Notes: generated by a model not told the origin, from the letters alone. 64,000 nt of DNA from Promicromonospora soli (GCF_014653785.1 NZ_BNAS01000006.1:124001-188000), one strand, 5' to 3'. Positions 24,307-33,527 are shown, numbered from the stretch's first letter. Numbers and translations are program-made.

Positions 24307-26154
24307 ATGGGGAATATGAGCATCCACGCACCCGAGCGGGCCGAGGTCCGCGTGGTCCGTTCCAAGGACCAGGAGTTCGTCGCGTTCGTCAGGGACGCCC
24401 GTCCGTACTTGTTCCGTACCGCCTTCCTGCTGTGCGGTGACCCGTACCGGGCCGAGGACCTGGTCCAGGGCACGTTCGAGCGCGTCTACCGGTCGTGGCA
24501 CCGGGTGGGTAGCGAGCCGCGTGCCTACGCCCGCCGGGTCCTCGTCAACCTGCGCACCGATACCTGGCGCCGCACCAGCCGCACGGATCTGCCCGGCGAC
24601 GACGTGATTCGGCTTCCCGACACCCCGGACCACTCCGCTCGAGTCGCCGTGCGGGACGAGCTGGTGCAGGCGCTGGCGCAGTTACCGCTGCAGCAGCGCC
24701 GGGTGGTGGTCATGCGGCACCTGCTGGACCTGTCCGAGGCGCAGGTCGCCGGCGAGCTGGGGAGGTCGGTGGGGACCGTGAAGTCGGCGAACGCACGTGG
24801 TCTGGAGAACTTGCGCACCATATTGGAGAGCGCAGAGCTTGCGGACATCCCGGTGCCGCACCGCGACGCGGCCGAGACGCTCGGCGGGAGCCGGGCCGCT
24901 CTGCGCAGGCGGCACACCGCGCAGGGGGTGCTCGGTGGCGTGGCTGCTCTCCTTGTGGCGTTCTTCCTGGCTGGGCCGGTCACGCTTCCGGGCGTAGGCC
25001 CGGTCGCGCTTCCGGGCAGCGAGTGGTTCCGTTCGCTCGTGGGTCTGGAGCGGCCCGACAATGATGCTGACTTGTTGCCCGGTGACTGCCCGGCGGAGCC
25101 CTCGGGTCTGGATGCCCCGCCCTGGCTGGAGGGGCGGTGCGTGCTCAAGGTGGATGTGAGGGCCGCGCCCGACGCTGTGGAGGCGGGAGTCGTCGTCGGC
25201 GTGGGCCAGCCGACGGCGGGTAGCGGTCTGACGGGCACGCTGGCGACGGACGGCTCGATCATGACACTCACCGAGGTGGCCTCGGGCCCGGACGACGGCG
25301 ACAGCTACCCGGACCGAGAGCTGGCGCTGGAGCTGCGTGCGGCCACGGGGGAGAGCAGCCCGGTAGCCGTCAACGGCACCGTCGACGGCCACCGCGCAGA
25401 GATCTCCGACGTCGCGCGGCAGGGCAACCGGGTCGCCTGGCTGGAGGTCGCGACGCTTGAGAGTGAGTCGTCGCCCTGGGCGGTCCGCGTCGTCGACGAC
25501 GTGAGAGATCCCGAGGTGCGCACGCTCATCGAGTCGTCCGGTGATCCGGTGCCGGTGGGATACCGGATCGGGCTGAGCGGCGCGTATCTGCACCTGCAGC
25601 GGCTCGCGGACCGGGGCGAGATCGAGCAGGTTCGGGTCTTGCTTGCGACAGGGGAGACCGAAGAGCCGGTCACCGGTTCTACCGCGTTCGCCGCCACGCC
25701 GGAGGGGGTCCAGTGGGCGGCAGACAACGTTCGTACGGGCATCGAACTCGCCGCCCGTTCGGACGACGGCATCCGACGGGCGCTCGTGGACCTCCCGCCG
25801 GCGGGCGGCTACCCAGCTGAGACGGTGACCGAGATGGCGTCGTCGGACGCCGTACTGGCGTGGGAGGTGGCGGGTGACCTCCACGTGCTCGACCTGGAGA
25901 CGGAGGCCGTGACGCTGGCCGAGCTGGACGGAGAGGTCAGTGGGATCGACGCCGACGGTGGAGCGGTGGTGTGGACGAGCACGCGAAACAACGAGGGAGC
26001 GGGGTATCTGCTTCTCGACGGCCGGGCGTACCGACTGGAGGGCAGGATCGTCGAGGTCGCCGTGGAGGGCGAATGGCTGGCGTGGGTCAGTGTGGGCCCC
26101 GGGGGGTCCTCTCTGCGGCAGCACCTGGCGCGGATCGTGGAGGCGGGGCGTTGA
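24307..26154 (+). CDS. ECF sigma factor fused to a membrane segment and exported domain
   Basis: 615 aa. Residues 22-92 are sigma region 2 (EFVAFVRDARPYLFRTAFLL, DPYRAEDLVQGTFERVYRSW); 118-172 are region 4 (LAQLPLQQRRVVVMRHLLDL, SVGTVKSANARGLENLR), close to the SigE/ECF-type family. A positively charged stretch RAALRRRH precedes one transmembrane segment at about 206-224 (GVLGGVAALLVAFFLAG). About 390 residues follow, presumably outside, with repeated beta-strand stretches like those in propeller or anti-sigma-like sensor domains. Start 24307 has GAAGGGG upstream; ATG 24316 is an alternative. A membrane-tethered sigma factor would need proteolysis or conformational release to act. Confidence 0.8.
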   Translation: MGNMSIHAPERAEVRVVRSKDQEFVAFVRDARPYLFRTAFLLCGDPYRAEDLVQGTFERVYRSWHRVGSEPRAYARRVLVNLRTDTWRRTSRTDLPGDDVIRLPDTPDHSARVAVRDELVQALAQLPLQQRRVVVMRHLLDLSEAQVAGELGRSVGTVKSANARGLENLRTILESAELADIPVPHRDAAETLGGSRAALRRRHTAQGVLGGVAALLVAFFLAGPVTLPGVGPVALPGSEWFRSLVGLERPDNDADLLPGDCPAEPSGLDAPPWLEGRCVLKVDVRAAPDAVEAGVVVGVGQPTAGSGLTGTLATDGSIMTLTEVASGPDDGDSYPDRELALELRAATGESSPVAVNGTVDGHRAEISDVARQGNRVAWLEVATLESESSPWAVRVVDDVRDPEVRTLIESSGDPVPVGYRIGLSGAYLHLQRLADRGEIEQVRVLLATGETEEPVTGSTAFAATPEGVQWAADNVRTGIELAARSDDGIRRALVDLPPAGGYPAETVTEMASSDAVLAWEVAGDLHVLDLETEAVTLAELDGEVSGIDADGGAVVWTSTRNNEGAGYLLLDGRAYRLEGRIVEVAVEGEWLAWVSVGPGGSSLRQHLARIVEAGR

Positions 26155-26499
26155 CGTCCCGAGCCGACGAGGACAGTCGGCACTGGCCCCTGCGCCACTA
26201 TGGCGACTTGATCGAGATCGGCCGCCGCGCCGCGGCAGCGTCCTCGGTCGCGGCCGAGTTCACCATCGAGACCAGGACTCGCTATCGCGACCTGCTGGCC
26301 GAGTTCGTCGCGCAGGTTCGCGAGAGCGGTGACCTCGCCGAGGGCCTCAGCGATGAAGAAGTCGGTGTATGTCCTCTACTTCTACCTGCGGTTCGAGCAA
26401 GCCATGCTCCTGACGGGGGACTTCGGCTGGAGCGAAGCACGCGCGATCGAATGGCTGCGCGGCCGGCTGGCCTCATATCTGCTGGCCGAGCCCTCGTGA
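26151..26499 (+). pseudogene. Frameshifted hypothetical gene after the sigma fusion
   Basis: A TTG at 26151 overlaps the sigma stop (TTGA). The frame reads RHWPLRHYGDLIEIGRRAAA and RYRDLLAEFVAQVRESGDLA then LSDEE. At about 26355 coding character shifts by one base to VYVLYFYLRFEQAMLLTGDF and GWSEARAIEWLRGRLASYLL, stopping at 26499. Combined product about 115 aa, mostly helical, family unknown. It was probably coupled to the sigma gene. Confidence 0.45.
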
Positions 26500-26688
26500 T
26501 TCGAGCCCCGCAACAAGAACGCAACAGATTGAGTCCAGACGGGTCCCTCCGACCCCAGGCGCATCCACCGAGCGTCAGCTAACATCTTCCCTGTCAGTTG
26601 GGATATCTCCCGAAAAACCAAGGTAGATCCCGCCGACTCCAGACCTTTCCGTAGTGGGACATCTCGGGCACGACGAGTTCCAGAGGTC

Positions 26689-26712
26689 GCGGGTTCAAAT
26701 CCCGCCCCCACA
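26689..26712 (+). other. tRNA 3'-end-like fragment (possible att scar)
   Basis: GCGGG-TTCAAAT-CCCGC forms a perfect 5-bp T-arm with a canonical TTCAAAT loop, preceded by AGGTC (variable-loop-like) and followed by CCCCACA (acceptor 3' strand). No matching 5' acceptor, D-arm or anticodon arm is found upstream, so this is not a whole tRNA. Such 3' ends are typical attachment-site remnants of integrated elements. Confidence 0.5.
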
Positions 26713-27032
26713 AATGCCAGGCCCGGCGAGAGTGCGGCTGGCGCCGTCGTTGTCGGGGATCAGGCCAAGCCGCAACCGACCTGGTCGGCCGTGGACGTGC
26801 TCGGCACCCTGGAGATGGGTCGTACTCGTCGGCAATGGACGAGGCGTCGGCGTCGCTGGTGCTGGGCGGTGCGAGGCCTGGCCATGTGCAAGGGAACCGT
26901 AAGTTCGCGATCGCTGACGCGGTCAGGAGCATTGACGCCCCCGTACGGGTGGCAGCGGATGCGTCCTGGGAGGGCTACTCGCCGGCTGATGTGCTGCCTA
27001 GGACCGGTGCCTCTCAGGATTGGGCGCGAAGA

Positions 27033-27182
27033 TCAGGACTGGTCGGCCTCGAGAAGCGCTTCAGCGAGCTCGCGAGACTTGGCGACGAGCACGGGATCCA
27101 GTCGTGGGCGGTCCGGCCAGTGTCCGGCCACCTGGAAGAACATCGCATCCAGTTCGGCGAGCTGCTCGACCGGTGCGTTCAT
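27033..27182 (-). CDS. Possible small protein, 49 aa
   Basis: MNAPVEQLAELDAMFFQVAG followed by HWPDRPRLDPVLVAKSRELA: an acidic, mostly helical small protein with plausible codon use but no clear Shine-Dalgarno sequence or -10 box. Not recognised. Confidence 0.35.
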   Translation of the reverse strand: MNAPVEQLAELDAMFFQVAGHWPDRPRLDPVLVAKSRELAEALLEADQS

Positions 27183-27280
27183 GCAACAACCGTAACGGCG
27201 ACCGCCGGACGCGCCCTTTGCCGGGTGCCCACGCCCGGGCGAACCTGCTTGAATCCCGGTAGCCTGCGAGGACCGCAGGA

Positions 27281-27329
27281 GGGTGTGCTTTCCATCGGGT
27301 GCTGAGGCACGCGAGATCGCATTCGCACT
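27281..27329 (+). repeat. 49-bp dispersed direct repeat, copy 1
   Basis: Matches 34625-34673 with 4 mismatches in 49 (about 92 percent). Both copies are intergenic and begin GGGTGTGCTTTCCAT. See the findings. Confidence 0.75.
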
Positions 27330-27464
27330 GACATCGCCTCCGCGCAGATTTCGCCGATCGTTCGGGACGAGCCGTCTGGACTTTGCCGTCCGACGAGGCT
27401 GAGGTGGCAAGACCTGTCGGCTGGCGCGCGAAGCTGCGAGGTGAGGATCTTCCAGGATGCGCTC

Positions 27465-28202
27465 GTGACCAGTTACTTTGCCCGATATCAGGCCGGGGAG
27501 CACAACGAGGTGTGGCGGGATCTGCGTGCGCTGGACCTCACGGTGTTCGAGGTACGGCATCGCGAGGACGCGCAGGCGGTGGCGCGGGAGATGGCCGTGC
27601 GAGCTCGCTGGAACGTGGAGACTCTCGTCGACCGGCTGCAGGCGGACGGCTTTGTCGCCGCGGAGAACGACGACGACGGCACGCCCCGCCCGGCCCACTT
27701 CCCGCCGTCGGATGGCGCGTCCGCGCTGGCTGACTGGATGGAGGAGGCGTTCGCGCCGTTCCCAATGACGGTCGCGGCATGGATCCGCCAGGTGGGGGAC
27801 GTGTGGCTCGTCGGGGAGCACCCGAGGTGGGCGCAGAGTGTTCTGGCCAACCCGCTCGTGGTCGAGTTCGAGCACACCCTGTACGGCGGCGGCTCGCGCG
27901 AGTACTTCGAGGGGGAATGGAAGAGCTGGGGTGAGAGCCCGCACCGGGACAGCCGGCCGTTCCAGCTCGATTTCGCGCCCGACGCCCTGCACAAGGCCAA
28001 CATCAGTGGTGACGGTCCGTACGGGATCGTCCTCGCGGGGTCGGGCGTCGATGGTCGGCTCGGTCCGTCGACGTGGTTCGTCGACGACCTCAACGCGGCG
28101 TTCGCGGCCGGGGGATTTCCCGGTGCCCTGTACTCGGAGGGCTATGTCGATCCGCCGCAAGGGCTGCGCGAGGGCCTTGCCCGGGATCTTCTGCGTCTCT
28201 GA
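27465..28202 (+). CDS. Conserved hypothetical protein, 245 aa
   Basis: Unrecognised soluble protein. N-terminus TSYFARYQAGEHNEVWRDLR is followed by a helical region (DAQAVAREMAVRARWNVETL), DGASALADWMEEAFAPFPMT, a central HTLYGGGSREYFEGEWKSWG, and DGPYGIVLAGSGVDGRL with STWFVDDLNAAFAAGGFPG. Start at GTG 27465 has AGGA 7 nt upstream; GTG 27441 is an alternative. No membrane segments. Function unknown; possibly a SUKH-neighbourhood accessory gene, by position only. Confidence 0.7.
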   Translation: MTSYFARYQAGEHNEVWRDLRALDLTVFEVRHREDAQAVAREMAVRARWNVETLVDRLQADGFVAAENDDDGTPRPAHFPPSDGASALADWMEEAFAPFPMTVAAWIRQVGDVWLVGEHPRWAQSVLANPLVVEFEHTLYGGGSREYFEGEWKSWGESPHRDSRPFQLDFAPDALHKANISGDGPYGIVLAGSGVDGRLGPSTWFVDDLNAAFAAGGFPGALYSEGYVDPPQGLREGLARDLLRL

Positions 28203-28445
28203 CGTGCGCTGGGGGCCGGCTTCTGGCAAGCGACCCCGGAAAGTGCCGGGTTCGCATTCGTGTGGCCGATGCGGCCGACGTCGGCTCGAGCCGGTCCGCT
28301 TCGACCAGACCGTCGCGCCGGGCCGCGTGATCGCTTTGTCGACATACCGTTCTGCACCGCACCCGCATGGCTCGGCCGTGCCTGGCCCCTCTGTGCGCGA
28401 CCGCGGCGTCATGGGCGCGAGCCCAGGACGCCGCGGCCGGTGGAC

Positions 28446-29105
28446 TCAGGACGAGCAGGTGTTGAGCATGGTCTGCAGCGCGGACTTCTCCGAGGACTGC
28501 AGGTGCAGTCCCCACCGGTACTTGGTGTGGATCCACCACTTGGAGTATGCGCAGCGGGCGCTGGACAGCGGTGGCTGCCAGGTGGACGGGTCCTGGTCGC
28601 CCTTGGACTGGTTCACGTTGTCGGTGACTGCGATGAGCTGCGGGCCGCTCAGGTCGTTGGCGAAGCTCTGCCGCTCGCTGGTCGTCCAGTGTCGTGCGCC
28701 GGAACGCCAGGCCTCGGCCAGGGCCACGATGTGGTCGATGTCCAGGTCGGAGGCCTGGTACCAGGTGGCGCCGTCGTAGTAGCTGTACCAGCGGCCGGAG
28801 GTGGCGGAGCAGTCGGAGCCGACGGTGATGCTGTCGGCGTCGCGCTTGAGCACTGTCTCACGGGTGTTGCAGTTGTTGCCCTGGTTGATCCAGTGCGGGA
28901 ACAGGTCGCGGGAGTAGCCGGTCATCGACTCTTCGGTGCGGACGGTCAGCGAGTTGAGCTCGGTCTGTGCGGTGGCTTTGGACGGTGTCCCGGGCGGCAG
29001 CGCGCCGGCGGGCGGGGCGGCGACGATCGCTACGGCGGCGAACAGCAGGAGTGTGATGACGGCGGTGAGCAGGCCGCGCAGGGGGATTCTCGGCAAGAGC
29101 GTCAC
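28446..29105 (-). CDS. Secreted HNH endonuclease family protein (DUF1524-like)
   Basis: 219 aa. Signal peptide: PLRGLLTAVITLLLFAAVAI with cleavage near PAGA. The catalytic core SDLDIDHIVALAEAWRSGAR contains the D-H-I-V-A motif of HNH/GmrSD-C nucleases. A later AVTDNVNQSKGDQDPSTW supplies the N-x-x-K-x-x-x-D signature. Cys pairs (NNCNTRE, SDCSATS, ARCAYSK, NTCSS) suggest disulfides in an exported enzyme. Start GTG 29105 is where the signal peptide begins; upstream codons are not signal-like. Likely an extracellular DNase for nutrient scavenging or competition. Confidence 0.9.
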   Translation of the reverse strand: MTLLPRIPLRGLLTAVITLLLFAAVAIVAAPPAGALPPGTPSKATAQTELNSLTVRTEESMTGYSRDLFPHWINQGNNCNTRETVLKRDADSITVGSDCSATSGRWYSYYDGATWYQASDLDIDHIVALAEAWRSGARHWTTSERQSFANDLSGPQLIAVTDNVNQSKGDQDPSTWQPPLSSARCAYSKWWIHTKYRWGLHLQSSEKSALQTMLNTCSS

Positions 29106-29490
29106 GTGGGGAACCCTTCGGGCAGACGATACGACGCTCACATTCTGGTCATACTCGGTAAAAACGCCCTGCTGCCGCAATGACGCGGTCGCCAACCGGG
29201 CGTGAACGGTTCAGCGTGCACGGCGGGCCGAGTCCCTTGCGGGTCGACGCAGGTCCCATTCGGCACGTCGATGCCGATCCAGTTCGATCTCGATGTGCTC
29301 GAGGACCGATCGGGCTGCGGGTAACGACGCGCTGCAGATTCTGTGACATCAGCCCCAAAGGTATGGAAAGTTCGTATAGCAGCCGTAACCCGGAGGAAAT
29401 CATCGCGCTCGTAGACTGCCCCCGATCCCGTCCCGGGAGCATCTGTGCTGCTCAGACGCTCATCGGGCCGCTCTCCTGAAGGAGGAAGAG
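29106..29490. other. 385-bp divergent intergenic region
   Basis: Separates the secreted nuclease from the secreted protease, so it carries the promoters of both. I see no clear operator or hairpin. Confidence 0.4.
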
Positions 29491-30696
29491 TTGAACCGAA
29501 CCATCTTCCGTCGCGTGTCCGCCGCCCTGGCCGGCACCGCTGCGCTCCTCGCCCCGCTCGCCGTCGCCCCTGCGGGCGCCGCGCAGCCCGACGTCACGAT
29601 CCTGGGCGCCGGCGCCCCGAACGCGATCGCGGACTCGTACATCGTGGTCCTCGACGACCCCGGGTCCGCGGCCGGCGTCAAGAGAACGGCCGCAGGTCTC
29701 GCCGCGAAGTTCGGCGGCGACGTCGCGCAGACCTGGTCCGCCGGCGTGAAGGGCTTCGAGGCGAGGCTCTCCGCGGGCCAGGCGAAGAAGCTGGCCGCCG
29801 ACCCCGCCGTCGCCTACGTCGAGCAGAACGCCACGGTCTCGATCGCTGCCACCCAGTCCCCCACGCCGTCGTGGGGCCTGGACCGCACCGACCAGCGCAC
29901 CCTGCCGCTGAACAACAGCTACACCTACCCGAGCACCGCCTCGGGCGTGACCGCGTACATCGTCGACACCGGCATCCTCACCACACACTCCGACTTCGGC
30001 GGCCGCGCGGTGTCCGGCTACGACTTCGTCGACAACGACTCCAACGCCACCGACTGCAATGGCCACGGCACGCACGTCGCCGGCACCGTCGGCGGGTCCT
30101 CGTACGGCGTCGCCAAGGGCGTCACGCTCGTCGGCGTCCGCGTCCTCGACTGCGCCGGGTCGGGCACCTGGGCCGGCGTGATCGCCGGCATCAACTGGGT
30201 CGCGTCCGACCACGCCGCCGGCGAGGCGGCGGTCGCCAACATGTCGCTCGGCGGCGGCTCGTCCGCCGCCGTGAACGACGCCGTCGCCGCCGCGATCGCC
30301 GACGGCGTGACCTTCGCGGTGGCCGCGGGCAACGACAACCGCGACGCGTGCCGCTTCTCGCCGGCCAGCACCCCGACGGCCATCACCGTGGGCGCCACGA
30401 CCAGCACCGACGCCCGTGCGTCCTACTCGAACTTCGGGTCGTGCCTCGACATCTTCGCGCCGGGCTCGTCAATCACGTCGGCCTGGTACACGTCCACGAC
30501 GGCGACCAACACGATATCCGGCACGTCGATGGCCACCCCGCACGTCGCCGGTGCCGCCGCCCTCGTGCTCACTGCGCACCCCGGCTACACGCCGGCCCAG
30601 GTGCGCGACACACTCGTGAACACCGGCACGGCCGGCGTCGTCACGAACCCGGGTCGCAACTCGCCGAACGTCCTGCTGTACGTCGGCGCGCTCTGA
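29491..30696 (+). CDS. Secreted subtilisin-like serine protease (S8) with I9 propeptide
   Basis: 401 aa, an aqualysin/proteinase K-type protease. Signal peptide 1-31 (RRVSAALAGTAALLAPLAVA). I9 propeptide about 48-115 (DSYIVVLDDPGSAAGV to VAYVEQNATV). Catalytic triad: Asp159 in AYIVDTGI, His192 in NGHGTHVAGT, Ser346 in GTSMATPHVAG; oxyanion Asn in AAGNDNRDAC. No C-terminal PPC or other extra domain. TTG start with AGGAGGAAG 4 nt upstream. A perfect 14-bp hairpin terminator follows. Confidence 0.95.
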   Translation: MNRTIFRRVSAALAGTAALLAPLAVAPAGAAQPDVTILGAGAPNAIADSYIVVLDDPGSAAGVKRTAAGLAAKFGGDVAQTWSAGVKGFEARLSAGQAKKLAADPAVAYVEQNATVSIAATQSPTPSWGLDRTDQRTLPLNNSYTYPSTASGVTAYIVDTGILTTHSDFGGRAVSGYDFVDNDSNATDCNGHGTHVAGTVGGSSYGVAKGVTLVGVRVLDCAGSGTWAGVIAGINWVASDHAAGEAAVANMSLGGGSSAAVNDAVAAAIADGVTFAVAAGNDNRDACRFSPASTPTAITVGATTSTDARASYSNFGSCLDIFAPGSSITSAWYTSTTATNTISGTSMATPHVAGAAALVLTAHPGYTPAQVRDTLVNTGTAGVVTNPGRNSPNVLLYVGAL

Positions 30697-30710
30697 CCCG
30701 GATCCGTTGA

Positions 30711-30744
30711 GTTGCGCCCGGCCGCGTCAACGGCCGGGCGCAAC
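30711..30744 (+). terminator. Terminator of the protease gene
   Basis: Perfect 14-bp stem GTTGCGCCCGGCCG/CGGCCGGGCGCAAC with loop CGTCAA, 15 bp after the stop at 30696. Followed by TTCCCGGGGG, not a U-tract. Confidence 0.85.
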
Positions 30745-31069
30745 TTCCCGGGGGATCTCCATGCGACTCGTGCTGTCATAGAGCGCTGCTTCGGCGTCGT
30801 GGAGCTGATGCTGGACCGGAGAGGCAAGGTCTCGGATGTGTCATAGCCCCTGGCCGAGGCCGAGCATCGGGAGCCGGGAGCGCTCAGTCGCAGTCAGGCC
30901 GAGCGCTGTGGGCCAGCCAACAGGCGGCGTGTGACGGTGCGGCCTGTGATCGGTGCCTCCGGACGGCGGGCGAGCGATCACATGCGCGTCGGGCACCGTC
31001 GACCTGACCGGCCCGGTCGGACTGGACGTGCTGCGCAGGCTTTTCCCGGGCTACTGAGACTTCTGACGG
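30745..31069. other. 325 bp without a supported gene
   Basis: Intergenic between the protease terminator and a convergent hydrolase gene. Contains a partial match to a CebR-type operator that I do not accept; otherwise nothing clear. Confidence 0.3.
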
Positions 31070-31891
31070 TCACGCCCGGGTGGCCGCATGTGCGAGCGCC
31101 CAGTCCAGGGCGAAGTCGGCGATCTCCTCCCAGCCCTCCTGCCCGACCATGCGGTGCGTCCGCCCCGGGAACTCCTTGTACTCCACGACTGACGGGCTCC
31201 CCGTGCGCTGGTACTTCTTGACGAGTGCCTTTCCGATCGCAGGCGGGACGACGTGGTCGTCGCCGCCCATGATCACCAGGAGTGGTGCTCGGTCGGCACG
31301 GGTGTAGTCGACCTTCGTGACGCCGCGACGCTCGTTGAAGAGTGCGAGCACTCCCTCGAACAGGACCCGGTTGTAGGAGTTCACCGCCTGTTCCTCCCAC
31401 ACCCGGTCCGACTCAGAGCGAGGCAGGTCGTTGCCGAACGCGTAGTGGAACTGTCGCCTGGTGATGGGCGAAGCACCGTTCCTCGACCAGGGCTTCGAGA
31501 GGATCGGGAACCCGGTCACGGCCGCGGAGAACGGGACCAGCGGGACGCCGGCGGTCGGACCCGTCGCGACACCCACGTACGCGGCGCCGAGCCCGCGGTC
31601 GGCGAGCATCTGCATCAGCACACCCCCGAACGAGTGACCCATGATGATCGGCTTCTCCGGGAAGGACCGCAGGATCGACTCGTAGTGGTCGGCGATCTGG
31701 GCGAGGCCGACCCCCTTCAGCGGCTCCGGGTTCACCCGCACGTCAGCGACACTCCGGTTGTCGATACCGGGCCAGCCGGGTACCACCACCTGGTGACCGC
31801 GCTCGCGGTAGCGCTCGGCCCAGGTGTCCCAGCTCTTCGGCGTCATCCAGAGGCCGTGGATCAGGACGATCGGTGGCGTGTGCGCAGTCAT
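31070..31891 (-). CDS. Alpha/beta hydrolase
   Basis: 273 aa. PPIVLIHGLWMTPKSWDTWA, IIMGHSFGGVLMQM (nucleophile Ser), LVIMGGDDHVVPPAIGKAL (acid) and EFPGRTHRMVGQEGWEEI (His) form a complete triad. Start ATG 31891 is where homology begins; the open frame upstream is non-coding. Divergent from the VOC gene at 32082. Resembles a family of actinobacterial hydrolases of unassigned substrate. Confidence 0.88.
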   Translation of the reverse strand: MTAHTPPIVLIHGLWMTPKSWDTWAERYRERGHQVVVPGWPGIDNRSVADVRVNPEPLKGVGLAQIADHYESILRSFPEKPIIMGHSFGGVLMQMLADRGLGAAYVGVATGPTAGVPLVPFSAAVTGFPILSKPWSRNGASPITRRQFHYAFGNDLPRSESDRVWEEQAVNSYNRVLFEGVLALFNERRGVTKVDYTRADRAPLLVIMGGDDHVVPPAIGKALVKKYQRTGSPSVVEYKEFPGRTHRMVGQEGWEEIADFALDWALAHAATRA

Positions 31892-32081
31892 GGTGGTGCT
31901 CCAGTTCTCAGGAATGGCTCGCTCCGACGGTACGAGCGGCCGGGCCCGCCTGACGACGGGCTGGGTGGTACCGCGAGAGCCATGACCAGGGGTACCAGCC
32001 AGGCTCTCCCGGCGAGCCATGCGGCGGGCTTGCAATGGTCGTGGGCCCGAACATGAGCCCACGACCAAGGAGAAGATCCCG

Positions 32082-32552
32082 ATGCCACTGCCCGCAGCCC
32101 CCGCACGCAACACCAGCTCGCCGTTCTCGTCGATGCACGGCCACCACGCCGCGATCCGTTACCCCGACTTCGAGGCGGCACGCTCGTTCTGGGTCGACAC
32201 GATGGACTGGCGGGTCCTGCAGACCTGGCCCTACGGAGAGCTCACGCTCGCCTACGTGATGCCGCCCGACCAGGACGACTTCCACCTGGAGATCCTGGCC
32301 GGACCCGGTGCCGCCGCCCAGACGATCTACGACGACGTGGACGCGAGCCTGGCCGCTAACGGCTTCAACCACGTCTGCCTGTCCGTCGACAGCGTCGACG
32401 AGGCGCTCGCAGCACTGCGCGAGCGTGGGGTCGACGTCGTCAACCCGCCGTTCGAGATCGACGACATCAGCGCACGGCTCGCCTTCTTCCGCGACCCGTG
32501 GGGCAACATGTTCGAGCTCACCGAGCGCACCGGCGGCGACCACGCCCACTGA
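32082..32552 (+). CDS. VOC/glyoxalase-fold protein
   Basis: 156 aa with one VOC (beta-alpha-beta-beta-beta) pair: HHAAIRYPDFEAARSFWVDT, FHLEILAGPG, NHVCLSVDSVDEALAALRER and FFRDPWGNMFELTER. His, Glu and terminal Glu positions fit the metal-binding set of the family. Start 32082 has AGGAGAAG upstream. 55 bp before an SDR gene on the same strand, so likely co-transcribed. Substrate unknown. Confidence 0.88.
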   Translation: MPLPAAPARNTSSPFSSMHGHHAAIRYPDFEAARSFWVDTMDWRVLQTWPYGELTLAYVMPPDQDDFHLEILAGPGAAAQTIYDDVDASLAANGFNHVCLSVDSVDEALAALRERGVDVVNPPFEIDDISARLAFFRDPWGNMFELTERTGGDHAH

Positions 32553-32607
32553 CCCCGTCACGTCACCACGCCAAGCCAGCACGACGAAATTCATGAGGAG
32601 ATCTGCC

Positions 32608-33463
32608 ATGGCAGTCTGGTTCGTCACGGGCGCGTCCCGTGGCCTGGGTGCGGAGATCACCCGCGCCGCTCTGGCGAGCGGTCACAGCGTCGTCGCCGCG
32701 GCCCGCGACCCGCGCAGCGTGCACGCCGCCTTCCCCGACGCGGGAGGACGGCTGTTGTCGGTGGCGCTGGACGTCACCGACGCCGCGCAGGTCCAGGCCG
32801 CCTTCGAAGCCGGCGTCGAGGCCTTCGGACGCATCGACGTACTGGTCAACAACGCCGGGCGTGGGCTGCTGGGCGCCGTCGAGGAGGCGAGCGACGCAGA
32901 GGTCCGCGCGGTCTACGACACCAACGTGTTCGGCGTCCTGACCGTGACCCGCGCGGTGCTGCCGGTCCTGCGCGCGCAGCGCTCCGGTCACATCGTCAAC
33001 CTGTCCTCGGTCGGCGGCTTCGTGAGCTCCGCGGGCTGGGGCATCTACACCTCGACGAAGTTCGCCGTCGAGGGCCTCTCCGAAGCGATGGCCCTGGAGC
33101 TGGCCCCCCTCGGGATCGGCGTCACCCTGGTCGAGCCCGGGTACTTCCGCACCGACTTCCTCGACTCCTCGAGCCTGCACCGGGTCACCACCGCGATCGA
33201 GGACTACACCGACGGGCCGGCGGGAACGATGCGTATGACCGCCGAGCAGGTCAACCACGGCCAGCCCGGCGACCCGGTCAAGGCCGGTCCCGCGATCGTG
33301 TCCGCGATCGACTCGGGCCGAGCCCCCCTCCGCCTGCAGCTCGGCTTCGGACTGTGTCGCCTCGGTCGAGGCGAAGTTGGCCGCGGTGCGGTCAGAGCTC
33401 GACGCCTGGCGCGAGGTCGCCGTCTCCACGGACCACGACGACGTCGCGGTGCCGGCACGCTAG
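32608..33463 (+). CDS. Short-chain dehydrogenase/reductase with a 3' frameshift
   Basis: Classical SDR. Cofactor motif VTGASRGLGAEI, VLVNNAGRGLLG, catalytic Ser in NLSSVGGFVSS and Tyr-x-x-x-Lys in IYTSTKFAVEG, then VEPGYFRTDFLDSS. After LRLQLG (about 33345) the frame becomes Arg-rich. One base later the correct end reads SDCVASVEAKLAAVRSELDA then WREVAVSTDHDD and stops at 33463, giving about 284 aa. An extra T at about 33346 explains it; as written the frame runs on to 33636. Start has GAGGAG 7 nt upstream. Faces the MmyB regulator across a shared terminator. Confidence 0.85.
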
Positions 33464-33471
33464 CGGGCAGG

Positions 33472-33512
33472 GCCGGATGGGGCGAGCGAGGCGCTCGCTC
33501 GCCCCATCCGGC
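33472..33512. terminator. Bidirectional terminator
   Basis: A 19-bp uninterrupted stem (33472-33490 with 33494-33512) around loop GCG, with the arm core GGATGGGGCGAGCGAG. It lies between the convergent SDR and MmyB-like genes and can serve both. Confidence 0.85.
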
Positions 33513-33527
33513 GGTGCACGCAACCCG

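Larger units (their letters stand above)
26500..27440. other. Low-coding region with tRNA scar and short frames
   Basis: About 940 bp with no convincing long gene. It holds the tRNA 3'-like sequence at 26689-26712, a possible coding fragment on the plus strand near 26850-27010 (LVLGGARPGHVQGNRKFAIA), the 49-aa minus-strand frame at 27033-27182 and one copy of a 49-bp repeat. Probably degraded accessory DNA. Confidence 0.4.

Noticed and set aside
26594-26932. Minus-strand frame containing GRDLNPRPLELVVPEMSHYG
   Set aside because: A well-known artefact of reading a tRNA 3' end in protein frame, not a gene.
30875-30888. CGGGAGCGCTCAGT as a CebR operator
   Set aside because: Only the central 10 bases match TGGGAGCGCTCCCA, symmetry is broken on one side, and no sugar-utilisation gene is adjacent.
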